DNA from: Symsagittifera roscoffensis
Lineage: Eukaryota > Xenacoelomorpha > Acoela > Convolutidae
Reading direction: 5' to 3'
Assembly (NCBI RefSeq): GCF_963678635.1
Contig: NC_087069.1
Location: forward strand, 12,592,530 to 12,656,529
DNA: 64,000 nucleotides
Shown here: in pieces, positions 34,044 to 44,977 of the stretch
Layout of the letters: every line of letters begins with the position of its first letter
How positions within the stretch are numbered: position 1 is the stretch's first letter
The notes under the pieces: model-generated
Database searches by the model: none
The model's input: the letters and a program-made list of their open reading frames with translations, nothing else
Told to the model about the DNA's origin: nothing
Program-made: the position numbers and the translations under genes

Positions 34044-34590
34044 TCATTTCCCCTCATATTCAGGGTAGAAGAACGTCAACGGAAGCGCCTTTTCGTGACC
34101 AGTTAGTATCATATGCGGACTTATTCCCGTGGTGAAATGTTCTGTGCTGTTGTAAGCGCCCATCACTTGCGGCAAGTGCCTGTCCCAGTCATCCGTGTAG
34201 CGTGAGCCATAGACTCTCAACATGGATACCAGTGTGCGATTTTGCCTTTCAACTAGGCCATTCGTTTGTGGGTGATAGGTGGTCGAGTGGGCCTGTGCCA
34301 CCTGTGACCTTTTCATTAACTCCTTCGTGAAATCACCCACCAACGCTGTACCATTGTCCGATTGGAATGTGATGGGGCAGCCGTGCCTCGCTGTCCACAC
34401 GTTTATCAAGTGATCGCACGTTTCTTCTGCCGATGCTGTCATTCAAGGGGTTGCCTCCGCATATTTCGTAAAATTATCGATCATTACCCCAGCACCTGAT
34501 TATAACCCGTGGCTGTCATGCCAATCTTCTGATGATGTATTTGCACCACTTCGTTGAATCCCGATGACTCTATTGACTGCAGGGGTAACC
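34044..34590 (-). pseudogene. Integrase catalytic core (A), first Asp lost
   Basis: 34044-34442 carries SDNGTALVGDF (second Asp) and HPQTNGLVERQNR (Glu), 35 residues apart as in DD35E enzymes. The first block, at 34526-34550, reads VVQIHHQKIGM: the codon at 34535-34537 gives His where B has Asp (VVQIDHQKI). A 2-base insertion (GGGG) near 34491 and a TGA at about 34443 separate the halves. Inactive. Confidence 0.8.
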
Positions 34591-35469
34591 TTAATTTCCT
34601 GGGTCCTTCGCCTGTTGACATGACATGCATGCAGAGATCCAGTTCTCACAAGCCTTCTTCAAACCAGGCCATTCGAATCGTTTCTGTATCCTGTTGTACA
34701 CTTTGTCCACGCCTTGATGGCCCATCTGATCATGTGAACGAAAGAGCAATTCGGTCTGGTACAACTGTGGTAATACTATCGAATTGTACTTGTAAAGGGC
34801 CTTGTCCTCCTCTATACATTTACAGGCTACGATTCCGTCTGTGTTCAGGTACAACAAATATTTTCTTTTCAGATAGAACTGCTTCAAGATCTTATAGCTG
34901 TCTTCTTCCAAATCTCCTTTGTCAGGTGCTCCATTATCGATCCATCTCTTCAGAATGCTTGTCATTCTATCATTTCGTTGAGCCCCTAGGAGATTCGACA
35001 GCCGGTACCTGGCTTTCGGATACGTGTTTACCACGTTCAATTGCCCGCTCATTATTTCTGGAGCATGAGCATCGTCCATCAACTTTACACACAAAATCTT
35101 CTTCAAGGGTGTTGCTTCCTGAACGGATGGCTCCAGATTAGTACGGACGACCGTACCATGTGGTAGTAATCTGATGGGGCGTTTTGAAACTGCTATTAGC
35201 TCGAACTCAGCGGCGGCATTGTCCACCACAGTGCCCTCCTCATCGGAGGTGTACCAGTCTCTGTCCGGATCCTGATGCATTTCTCGGTCCAGCCCGCGCT
35301 GTTTCCAGTCCACCAACAAGTAATAAATCGCAATCTCTGATACATCAGAGTTGGAAGTGGTCTCTGATGGGTCGTCCCAGGACTGGGTCCTCGAGTCCTC
35401 ACTCGAACCGAATGATCCCACACCACCATGTCCCAATCTGTCTGTGATGTTTCTCGACTCCCCGGACAA
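34591..35469 (-). pseudogene. Pol spacer end and integrase zinc-binding domain (A)
   Basis: 292 codons. The N-terminal 180 residues are the end of the RNase H-integrase spacer: VVRTNLEPSVQ, ILCVKLMDDAHAPEIMSGQL and KARYRLSNLLGAQRNDRMTSIL, matching B. Then the HHCC integrase finger: RSHDQMGHQGVDKVYNRI ... CENWISACMSCQQAK (H-x3-H-x~30-C-x2-C). Confidence 0.75.
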
Positions 35470-36348
35470 AACTCTGTCCCTTGGTCGCTTTGAATCCGGC
35501 TCCCGGACAACATTCTATCCCTTGGTCGTCCTGTACTGGCTAGAAGGTGCCTGACTCCCCGGTCATTGTCTCGTCCCTGGATGAACAATCTGAGCTCGGC
35601 TCGTACTCTTCTTTTGCATCCGTAAAGTGTATTTTTCTCGTGAAGCTGGATTTCGACTTGACCCTGACTTCTTCCGTGGCCTGGGCCTGGGTCAATGTCC
35701 GATGTTCAGTGAACGAAGTCCTCAACAAGACATCCTGTGGCATTGAGTTCACCAGCTGGTTCACTATCGACCGGCAATCCCGTTCAACACCTCGGCTGCG
35801 AATGATCACTGGCCTCTTCTCTGTTTTCTCAGTGACCGTCAACCGCTGCATGGTCTCCATCCACTCACGATCATGCCTATCCACTTCCCTATCCAACAAG
35901 TCACGGAGCTTCCCATGACGGCCGGCGCCACGTTCACCGTCATATTTAACAGGGCTATGCTGTTTATACCCAGCCTGGTAAGTTCTTGCTATACCAGGTT
36001 GGATCGGACTAGCAGATCCAGCGGAACGGGCTCACCCCTGGCTAAAACCTTTATCTCAGCGGCCATTTCCACTGGAAGGTCAGGGTGTCCTGGTATAGGG
36101 TGCCCTGACTTATCCAGCCATCTATTGAGTGGCAGTTTGTCGTAGGTTTCTTTGTCTAGGAAGGAAAACCCGTCTTTGATCTCCGCTTGGTTAGCCTGCT
36201 TCTACTCGAGGCGCTCATAGATTTGTCTTTTTACTGAGGCTATCAGCATTCTGGTGCTTGTCACGGGTACGGTGCTCTATGATCATGTAGTATCCATCTA
36301 GGCGCAGGATCCAGCGACCAATATAACTTTGGTCCATCGAATAGATTT
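35470..36348 (-). pseudogene. Pol RNase H end and spacer (A), heavily broken
   Basis: Near 36330 the frame reads MDQSYIGRWILRLDGYYMII and EHRTRDKHQNADSLSKK (end of RNase H). A fragment at 35540-35899 (VNSMPQDVLLRT, KIHFTDAKEEYE) matches the spacer in B (VDKIPENILEQT, KVAFKEEAEHL). At least five stops lie in 35900-36230. Confidence 0.65.
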
Positions 36349-36987
36349 TCAGCCAGGCAAGTGCACGATTATCCACACGGTTTCGCAACCTATGTGCACC
36401 GCATCCTGTTCAAGCATGGCATTATGTCCGATTCGTCGCATCTTCAGCTCTTCTTGACCAATGTATATCCGGCCAACCTGATCACTCGCATCAGTTACGT
36501 GAGATTTTGTGTAGTTATTGATGCCGTCCACATTCATCAGAATCGGAAATGGGCCATGGACTTCGATGTAATGTCCATCCACTCTCATCAGCCTCGGACG
36601 TCCTGTCGTGAGCAGCGCTCGCACTGCCCTGGACTCCAGCTTGGGATCTTTCTCCCTCAGGTAGTATGCATAAATATCCAGCTGGACCAGTGTAATCTCG
36701 GATGGTTCACTCAAGTTTTTGACCACCTGGTGTCCTGCGACTGAGATAATGGACATTATCTTTGTCCCTTCTTTCGTCATGCCGAACGTTCTACCCGATA
36801 TGACATTTAGATTTAGTCCCTGCTTTCTGGGTTCCTGTTTGTCCTCTTCCTTCGTCGTTTTACTCAGAATGTCAAAATTTTCCCAAAGATCTGTGCTTTC
36901 CAGTTCTGACCTTATCCACTGCTCCACTTCTTTCGTGGCTAGCTCCTGTTTGATATTATGTAACGCTGTCCTTTGCCGCCAAATCAT
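36349..36987 (-). pseudogene. Pol N-terminal region fused to RNase H by deletion (A)
   Basis: 212 codons. The part from LATKEVEQW through IYIGQEELKMRRIGHNAMLEQ and DAVHIG matches the pre-protease region of B (58765-59245). Immediately after HIG the sequence switches to RNase H (VDNRAL... equivalent at 56576 of B). Everything between (protease DTG, RT, most of RNase H; about 2.2 kb) is missing. The gag frame ends at 36956 in an overlapping +1 frame. Confidence 0.75.
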
Positions 36988-38185
36988 AATCCACCTTGAG
37001 TGGGCCGGCCGAATCTGCCTCCAGGCTGGAAGCTACCACCTCGTCACGCAAGGTCTTCACCTTCTTAGTCGTAAAGGTGCTTGGTGTCGTCTCTTTTCCC
37101 CGAGACTCGGCCTCGTGCATCAGACGTGCTCGACTGGCCTTGACACCCGAAAGCGCCTCTTCGTGGCGGCGATGTTTCGCGTCCGCCACTGCATCCCAAA
37201 ACTGAGTGCAGTCCGACTTGAAGTGTCCCTCCAAATTACAGAAGAAGCACCTCGGTCCATACTTCATGATGAGCCCCCTGACGTACTCTTCGTGGTCCTC
37301 GTCGGTCGCATCGACGTCGTCGAGAAAGTAGCCTATCGCCTCTATGTTCTGTTTGTAAGCAGAACATGCTGAAACATGGTGGTCCAACGAGCCACAATTC
37401 GCACATGACTTCCTCTTGTCCATCTCATCACGAGGTCTGTACCAACTGGAGTTCGCGCCAGTGTTTGTTCCGCTGTAGCTGCCATAATTGTTGTAACGGT
37501 TTTGCGCTCTCAGTTTTATGAGCAAGTATTCACGCGGCTTCATACGCAAATCATCGGGCGTGGGTACCTGGTCAAGCGACAGGGTAAAGTGTGTGGCTAG
37601 CACGGTCTTCAACTCCTCACTCTTTACTCCGTCCATGAACTTCGAAGCAATCGCCAAGTTCCGCTCGGATTTTTTCCCATCGGGATTGCTTCTCCTCCTA
37701 AGTAATGCAAGGTCGTTCAAAAAATTGTCTATGGATTCGTCATCTCTTTGACGCCTCTTTTCGAACTTCACCCTAGCCTGGTGCCCTTGTACTCCAGAGC
37801 TGAAACGATTCAGCAGGCTGTCGAATATCTTGCGAGCGCTGTCTCTTTCATTGGCCCTTTTGGCCATTACACAATTTATGGCAGTCCCCTCCAGGTTGCT
37901 TGTTAATGCGCTGCATTCCTGTTTCTTGGAGAGATTCTCTTCTTCAAAGTGCAACTCCATCATCTCTATCCAAGTATCAATGCAGCTGTCTGACTCGTCT
38001 TTGTATGATTTTGGCTTTTTCAGTGTCCGTCTTGACCTCTCTCCTCTCTCGGTTGACTTCGAGAGCTTGGTGATGAATGTTTCGAGAGATCTATTCAGAG
38101 GTTCAAACATCGAGGCATACATCGTTGTGTCTTGCGAGACCGTAGTCAGATCTGGCACCGATCTGACTTGTGGCACAGTGGGCAA
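36956..38185 (-). pseudogene. Gag capsid and zinc knuckles (A)
   Basis: 409 codons, open. Capsid-like segment (LKKPKSYKDESDSCIDTWIE to IASKFMDGVKSEELK) is of the retrotransposon-gag type. Two CCHC knuckles are intact: CANCGSLDHHVSAC and CFFCNLEGHFKSDC. Followed by a basic tail ending AAKDSVT-stop. The region 38186-38605 upstream is in the same protein but frameshifted (RQENLRDELTHVKS... coiled coil). Confidence 0.8.
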
Positions 38186-38605
38186 CCTTGTCTCCGGGGT
38201 GGCATCTGCCTCCGGCGGGACTGGATTCGTCCAGCCAGGCCTCGAGGGGGCTACACTGGGTCAGTCCCTATTCCTAGATTCGTAGTTCGTTTTCGAACTT
38301 TGCTGGGCCCCGGCATAGCTGCCTGCTCCATCTCCATCATTCGCCTGGCGTGAGCGCTCCCTTGGGTTGGAACGCTCCTCCCGATTGCTTCCGTTTAAGA
38401 TCCCGTCAAGCTTCCGCATCATCAGGTCAGATTCGGCATCTAACCTTTTTTCCAGGCAAGTCGCTCGATCTCTCTTGTCATCCTAGCCTCTCTTTCCTCT
38501 GACTCCTTGTTTGCCTGTGCCAAGCTCTCCGCCAGGCATTGATCGGTGTTGTTGCGAATCAATTGAGCCTGATTGACTCTCGCCTGCGACTTCACGTGCG
38601 TCAGC

Positions 38606-39595
38606 TCATCCCGCAAATTCTCTTGTCTGGTGAGCTCTCTCCTCGACTCGATCCATTCTCTTGGTCATGTCCCGTCGCAATTCCTCCAAGTATGTCATTA
38701 CGGCAGCAAACATGTCGCTTATATCGCCTGTCGCCCCTAATGTCGGGGTTAGCCCCAGAGAAGATGAGGTCAACTGTGGTTGTAGCATGGTACTTGATGA
38801 CGCACCGCCTTTTAGTTTGCCCATCGACGTCATCAATCTGTCGAAATTCGAGGATACTCCCAGGGTTAACCCATCAGACATGGGCCTGGTCGACGAAGTG
38901 GACAACGCCTTACTGCTCAGATCGTTCACCGGGCACGGCGCGAAGTTCACGTCCGAGTGTGTTATCTCCTGACGGTCATAACTGTAGGATAGACCCTCGG
39001 TTTGTAGTGACGCCATGCGCTCATCGTACCAAGACTTCCAATTTTTTCTTGCCTTCGAACCCGTTTGTTCTTCACTCGGACTTATACTCGACATCATCGC
39101 GTTCTTGCTCGGCTTGGCCAGAGATGAGTGGGTATTGGCCGGGTGTGAAAGTTCTTTTCTCCACTAATGACTTTTTGTCTCTGATTTGGACATTCCCCTG
39201 AACAACACTTCCTCACGCGGCTCGACCTCGGAACGCTTCGAGGCCTCCTCCGTCCTCTCGACTTCCTCCCGTTCGAGGTCCCCGCTTGGCTCAAAGTCGG
39301 GTAGAATAAGCGTTCGTTCCCCTTCGTCAAAGGGGTCCACAAGCGCCTCGCTCGCCGGTCCGGCCTCGGCGCTTCGCCCTTGATTGCTACCGAGGCTCTT
39401 CTCGCTTCTTAGTTTTATTCTGCTCACTGAAAGATCAGCTTGACCTGTAGTCGATTCGTTGTCAGCAAAAACGTCGGAAACGCTGCTAAACGAAGATTGG
39501 CTACGCCTAGTTTTAAACTTTCGCGTGCTCCCCTTGCTCAGCCTGGGGATCTTAGGAGTCAATCCTAGCGAGTCTCTACGCTGCATACTTTGCAA
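38606..39595 (-). pseudogene. Gag N-terminal part (A)
   Basis: A basic/Ser-rich ORF 39164-39595 (143 codons, MQSMQRRDSL) ends at TAG; 22 codons later in the same frame a second ORF starts at 39097 (MMSSISPSEEQ) and runs to 38606. B has the same arrangement (154-codon ORF, stop, ATG 7 codons later). Unstructured by composition, with SSSLGLTPTLGA-type low complexity before the coiled coil. Confidence 0.65.
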
Positions 39596-40018
39596 TAAAT
39601 CGTAATAATCCTACAATTTGATGGCGATGTACACGTACCGCAAATAAGTTCAAGTCAATCTTCTTAACGCTGCCTACTCGATTTCATCAGTATCTAAAAT
39701 GCCTCTTAGATTTCTCGATGATCATATTAGTGACTCAGCTAAAGTTACACACAGGGCCTGCTCAGTATTGATATAATGCTAACTCAATCCCGTTGTATGG
39801 TATAACAGTATCACAAAATTTTCACAAGATATAGTCAATACACAAAACTCGATTGATAATCAGATAAGAATATTCTACAGGTGACAGCGACCTTTCGTCG
39901 GGATCAATTTACCACCACACTCTTATGAAATCACTGCTTTGTTAAAATGAAACAATCTTTTGTATAAAAGCAGTGATGATTCAGGAATAAATAAACGAAA
40001 CTTAGTCTTAAAGAAGAA

Positions 40019-40340
40019 GACTTCCCTCAATTGGAACACTCCAAAAGAACGAAGCCCAGGACACTGTCTTCTCAAGTGAGTGTGTCTTTGCCTAAGGTGT
40101 CCTGCGATTGCCCGATCTATCCTACTAAGTAGCCCAAGGCAACATCTGATCTAAAGTCTATGAAAAAAATTCTAAAGTCTATGAAAAAGCTCCCCCACAA
40201 CCGGGACGCTCCAAGTGTACGAGAGCAGGGAACAACTTTTCTTCTCAAGTGAGTGTGTATTTGCGTAATACACTCACCGATGTCTTCTTTTATGTGTTCC
40301 CGGATTGCCCGAGTTTTCCTATTAAGTAGCTCAAGGCAAC
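40019..40340. repeat. Direct repeat of ~150 bp in leader of A
   Basis: The ordered words CTTCTCAAGTGAGTGTGT, TTGC(C/G)TAA, GATTGCCCGA and TAAGTAGC(C/T)CAAGGCAAC occur in both 40069-40143 and 40231-40340, with GGAACACTCCAA / GGGACGCTCCAA upstream of each. A smaller TCTAAAGTCTATGAAAAA duplication lies between them. Confidence 0.75.
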
Positions 40341-41902
40341 CACACAACCAAAATCACAATCAAAAAAATTTTGGTTCGGGTACTTCTGATACACCCGATC
40401 TCGAATCCAAAGTTGATCACAAATTTCCGGGTCAAATGGGCTCCTGTGATCCTAAGATGCACGCCCGTTGTTAGTTGACCTTTTATCCCAGCCCTAAATG
40501 GATATCTTCCGTTGCTCAAATTGTCCTAGTTTCTTCGGAGGGTTCTTTCAAAATTTTCAAATTTTGAACCTCACTTGGAAGGGTCTTCACCTAGCCTCAG
40601 AAAGTGTCAAGACAAGCTAAATTCTCTATGGGGGGTTGTTTTAAATTCTTCGGCGGGTCTCGTGGAAAATTTCGGTGAAAAGTCGTTAGCTCTATCCACG
40701 GAGCTAATCGGAGGGTTACTCAAAAATTTCTTTGGCAACTGAGCACATTACGCTAGCACGCTCCTAACGCAAAAAATTTTATTGTCCCAACTTTAAAAAC
40801 TCAAAAGCTCGATCCCCAAATAAGATTGACAAAATTCAGAAAATTATCAAAATTTTGATCGAAAAAATTTTGTTTTTTCTAACTTCTACTGAGCCATTTT
40901 TAACGCGGTTTCTTTCGTCAGGGGGATCGAACTACGTAGCAACTCCCTATATAAAGGTTTTTGTTGTACGGAAAATCTCGGATATCTAAAGTTTTGGGGG
41001 TCTACAGTTTGGTCGAAAATCAGTAATTTTTGACAAAATGTGGGTGTTTCTTGGGTCTAAATAGGAGATAAGTAAAATATAATAAGGAAAATAACCTATT
41101 AGTAGTTGTTAATGAATATTACTATACCCTCCTTTGCACCAAAACACCCGAATTAGGACCCTTAACTCGGAAAATTGTGATCGATGGAGGGTACAATCGG
41201 ACCGCGCCAATCGTGCACCCGACCACTTAAATTTTAATGAAATAGTACCCAAATGATACTAAAGTTATTTCAACGATACCCAACAGTCGTTGTGGATGTT
41301 GTCCCTGATGTCCCTGTTGATTGTGGAACACGTCGGTCAGCTTGCCACTCTACCCTCCGGCTCCCGGCAAAATCACCATTAACGCACTTAAATGCTGAAA
41401 TTACACTCAAGGGAGGGCACCCAACCCTTCACCAAAACACACAATCTTTCTATCAGAAAATTTATAAATCAATCTCGAACAACAATAACTAGGAAAATCA
41501 GATCACATCTTGTCCTGAAATAACATATTAACTGTCACTTTATGTTTTAAACTGTTTTTGGTCTTTTTTGGATTTTTTACTGTTTTTTGTACTTTTTGTT
41601 TTCAAATAAATTTATTCTTGGCTTTTTTTTGGTTATACACTATTTTTGTTTGGTTTTACGCTTTTTCTTTAATTGATTTTGGTCTCGGGACAAGCGGGCT
41701 TTAGATTTCCCACCTAACCCTCCAGCCCCCGGAATTTTCGGTCTTAACTAAGTTAAAAAGCTAAATAGTACCAGGCGGAGGGTACGCACCCTCCCCCTAG
41801 TACAATAAACGTCATTAAGGCCTCTAACTCGGGCATATTCCCGGAGCGGAGGGTTCGTCGCTGAAATGTTTGCTGATCATGATGGTCTTATGCCTTTAAA
41901 AG

Positions 41903-41920
41903 GCCCACTCAGGAGCGCCA
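41903..41920 (-). promoter_or_regulatory. Candidate primer-binding site of A
   Basis: In sense, TGGCGCTCCTGAGTGGGC begins 12 bases after the LTR end. TGG complements the CCA of a tRNA 3' end. The 12-base gap is larger than usual, and which tRNA would prime cannot be read here. Confidence 0.35.
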
Positions 41921-41932
41921 TAAAAACGTCTA

Positions 41933-42214
41933 TTTAACATTCGCCCAAAAACTACACAGCGACGGAGCGTAGAAAAAATACCTATTAACGACTGGCACGC
42001 GTCAGTTACCTTAACTCTACTCCTTTTTCACCGTCTCGACCTAGCCAGTTGATTTTCTGGTCTGTTTAGGGCTAAGTAAAAAGTTACTTTTTTCAGGCCA
42101 TCAGTCAAACGACTTTTGATCAGCTTTCGTTTATATGCGAACACAACCACATAGCTGAGTCTCGGATCCTCAGACTACGTGACTGCTATTAAAAACACGG
42201 CTCGAACTTCCTAT
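41933..42214 (-). repeat. Element A 5' LTR, truncated by insertion of B
   Basis: Matches 22647-22918 almost base for base (ACACAGCGACGGAGCGTAGA, GATTTTCTGGTCTGTTTAGG, GCTGAGTCTCGG, ACACGGCTCGAACTTCCTAT). The match stops at 42214, where the LTR of B begins with TGTAACATTCG. The remaining two thirds of this LTR are not present to the end of the window, as expected if B lies inside it. Confidence 0.85.
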
Positions 42215-43115
42215 TGTAACATTCGTCTACTGCAGTCACACATGAGGCTTAAGAAAAATAGGCCCTATAACCATTGGCTCAAGAGTCAGGGACACTATCT
42301 CTTGTGTTTTTCTACCTCAAATCAGTCGGAGCCAATTCGGTTCGCTTGTGACATGAGACTACGACCCGTTACAGCTTAAAGGATACTACCAAAATATCCC
42401 CCCACTCTAGAAATGAGAACGTCCCCATACTTAGGTCTCTAGATACCCAAAATACACGAACGCCGTTAAAAACCGGGTCGGAACAATCCGTTAAGTTACT
42501 TTTTATTAGACAGTGGAACTTTGATCCATTTCAGATGGATCAACCTAAAACTCGCCTTACCTCAACATAACAATCACAAAACACACTCTAGAAATTTAAA
42601 TTAGGGACTCACATGCTGACGTACTCAAGCACAAGGGTAATTAAATGGGTGAGCAACTCTAGAATTAACTAAGATAACTAGATGAGTTCAATGTTTATCA
42701 GTTTGAATGGTAAAGGTAAATTTGAACTCTAGAATGTAGTTTTATGTGAACCATTGTGACACTCAAGCTGTCCACCTTTCCATCGAAGGTTCACTCTATT
42801 CCAGTTCGAATAAATGTCCAGTCGAATAATTGTCCAGTTCTCGGGAATACTCTGTCTTCTATTTCAGATAGGACAGCTCTACTCTAGTTTATTATGACGG
42901 AAATTGCGAACAGCAATTTCCTACTGTTTTTATCTGGCAACTTTCCCGCGATTGTTACTCGATCGTTCTCATTTCACGTTTTCTGTTTTCAGTTGTCGCG
43001 AGAAAATCGTGCATGACAGGCCCCATTCGAATTTTTGAAAAATCAAGTTCCACTCCAAAATTAAGTGCTCTCGTGTCTCTCAAGGTCAAACTTCCAAATA
43101 TGACCGACTGGCACA
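42215..43115 (-). repeat. Element B 3' LTR
   Basis: 901 bp; sense start TGTGCCAGTCGG at 43115, sense end GACGAATGTTACA at 42215. A sense AATAAA (42502-42507) and a hairpin TTGATCCAT-TTCAG-ATGGATCAA (42521-42543) sit at the same LTR offset as in A. Borders agree with A at both ends, while the interior has largely diverged. Confidence 0.8.
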
Positions 43116-43544
43116 TACTCCCCGGACTCAAGATCGATGTCCTCATCGCGTGCTGTCGTCTGCCAGTGAGTCCCAAATAACCGAGTGTTGCTCAAGGTAC
43201 AGTGCCAGTGGTCATTTACAGAAGTTTGCAGCAGACTTAAGCTTATCTACACCCCAAAATTCACAGCCATGTAAAATTTTCACACTATCGCTAAACAGCA
43301 ATCAAAATCTGCACACACCTGCACCCTTGACTTCTTGCTTTTCAAGCCAATCATTTGAAATTTCTTTTGTCCCCCTCAATCAGGAAATTGTCATGCAGCA
43401 TTTTGACTTACATAGTAAATATAGCATATTAATAACAATATCTGATTTGTTAAAATTTCTTTTTCGTGAACCCAGATTTCATCCGAATTCACGCTCAAGC
43501 CCCCCTTCCCTCTCAAGACTCAAGACTCTCTTTGAGCCACCCGC
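43116..43544 (-). promoter_or_regulatory. Element B polypurine site (43116-43127) and 3' UTR
   Basis: Sense AGTCCGGGGAGTA abuts the LTR start TGTGCCA, identical in its core to A. The 420 bp between it and the end of the third block carry no conserved frame. Confidence 0.6.
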
Positions 43545-44858
43545 TCATTTCGCACTCCTCGCCTTGGAGGTGCCGGACCCCGAAGTACTAGACACCGCAA
43601 ACTGTCTCAACAGTGCTTCTTCATCATCGGAGCTAATCACGATCTCCTCCCAAGCCTTCAGTTGTTCATAGGATTGCATCCATTCCCTTTGCTCTTGCAG
43701 CCTCTTTGCCTGGTTGGGTAGTCCCTTCACCCTCGATTCCCGGTTCAAACAAAAGGAGTTGTGAAGGCTCAGGCTCACATTCTTCGCCAAGTCCTCCTCT
43801 AGTATCGACTCCCTCGCTTTAGTGTTGTCTCTAGACACTTTACCCACTCTCTTCCATCCTGTCGTGATCGCATTTCGATGGGTTAACAGGGGTCTCTTGA
43901 AAGCTTCCGGTCCAATCTCAGCCTGGAACTGTCGATACTCCTTTTGATATTTTCTCATGTGATCTTTCGTTGTCATATATAACCAAGACGTCAGTGTCGC
44001 TCGAAACCAGGGAATGTACCTCAAGCGGCTCCATACGTGTCTGACTTCCATTGGTATGGCGAATACCTTGCATGCAGTCTCAAACAACTCGAGTCGCCTG
44101 CTGTAGTCAATCGCGTATATTGACTCAGCTGTTGGCGTCTTCGTTTCCCGATACTTCGTTATATTCTCTTCTATCCATCTCAGAGCCAGCATCGTACTCA
44201 CTACCAAAAGCGTCACCTTTTGCCGGTGATCCGGTAATCCTATCGACCGAACTTCTTCCATATCCCATACCAGGCAGAGGTTCGCGTGGTCTGGATACCA
44301 CACCGTTTGTGCCAGGCAGTGGCATGGGCATTCTCCATGGGTGATCTCAATGCTCCTGAGGTTGCGCTCCCCCGAGGCTTCCAAGAGAGGCTCGGGCTCC
44401 ATCATTTTCTCATGCATCGTGTCGTTCTCCTCCATATTTGGAGCACCCCCCACAGGTTTTCCGATCACGTTTTGTCTCTCGTGATCGCTTGTGTTCTCAC
44501 TTTCCAACTTCATAAGCTCTTCTCCCCAGATTTCACTCAAGTCATCTCTCAATTCTTTTGGCACTGTCCCTCGGATTTTTCTCAACAACTTGTGTGAGTG
44601 ATGCGATACCCGAGCCAACCTTACGCACTTGGGCACTGAGAAGGCTTTGTCCACAAATACTTTCTGGCTGGATGCTTCCACCATCGCCATGTGCAGTGGG
44701 TAGTGGCTTCCACACAAATTGGCCATCACTGACCCTATCAGGGATTTGCATTCAATGGCAGACCATAGGCTTCGCTCATGGGAAATCCCATTTCCGCCTC
44801 GAGACCGACCTTCCAGCTCCGGATGTGCTTTTGAGTCACCTGCAACACCCCTGGCCAT
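43545..44858 (-). pseudogene. ORF3 C-terminal segment (B)
   Basis: 437 codons. Conserved against A: PKCVRLARVSHHSHKLLRKI, CPCHCLAQTVWYP, VVSTMLALRW, RRLELFETACKVF, PWFRATLTSWLYM and LLTHRNAITT. Ends with an acidic/Ser tail (SSDDEEALLRQF). No transmembrane helix or fusion-protein cysteine pattern. It connects to the upstream 44738-44965 fragment (MCSLQSLERLESEHHLV) by a frameshift and stop. Function unknown. Confidence 0.7.
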
Positions 44859-44977
44859 GATTCCACGCTCAACGCAGTCACCAAATGGTGCTCAGACTCT
44901 AGCCTCTCCAGTGACTGCAGACTACACATTCTCGAGAAGAATCCGAGAGCTGTTGCTATGTTCACCGTAGTTCTCGC

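Larger units (their letters stand above)
39596..41932 (-). other. Element A leader (5' untranslated region)
   Basis: About 2.3 kb between the LTR and the first gag ATG, with no conserved protein. It contains a direct repeat (40019-40143 and 40187-40340), T-rich runs (41545-41670) and three GGAGGGTA/GGAGGGTT motifs (41184, 41777, 41839). A long leader is shared with B, where gag ATG to window end already exceeds 2.3 kb. Confidence 0.6.
22647..42214 (-). mobile_element. Giant Ty3/gypsy-type element A (nested, deleted)
   Basis: About 19.6 kb in sense orientation right to left: truncated 5' LTR (41933-42214), leader (39596-41932), gag (36956-39595), a deleted pol (32496-36987), a third block (24191-32062), 3' UTR, polypurine site (23483-23494) and 3' LTR (22647-23482). 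Pol has lost most of protease, all RT and most of RNase H. Many stops and frameshifts, and a mutated integrase Asp. The domain order RT-RNase H-integrase seen in relative B places the family in Ty3/gypsy (Metaviridae). Confidence 0.85.
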
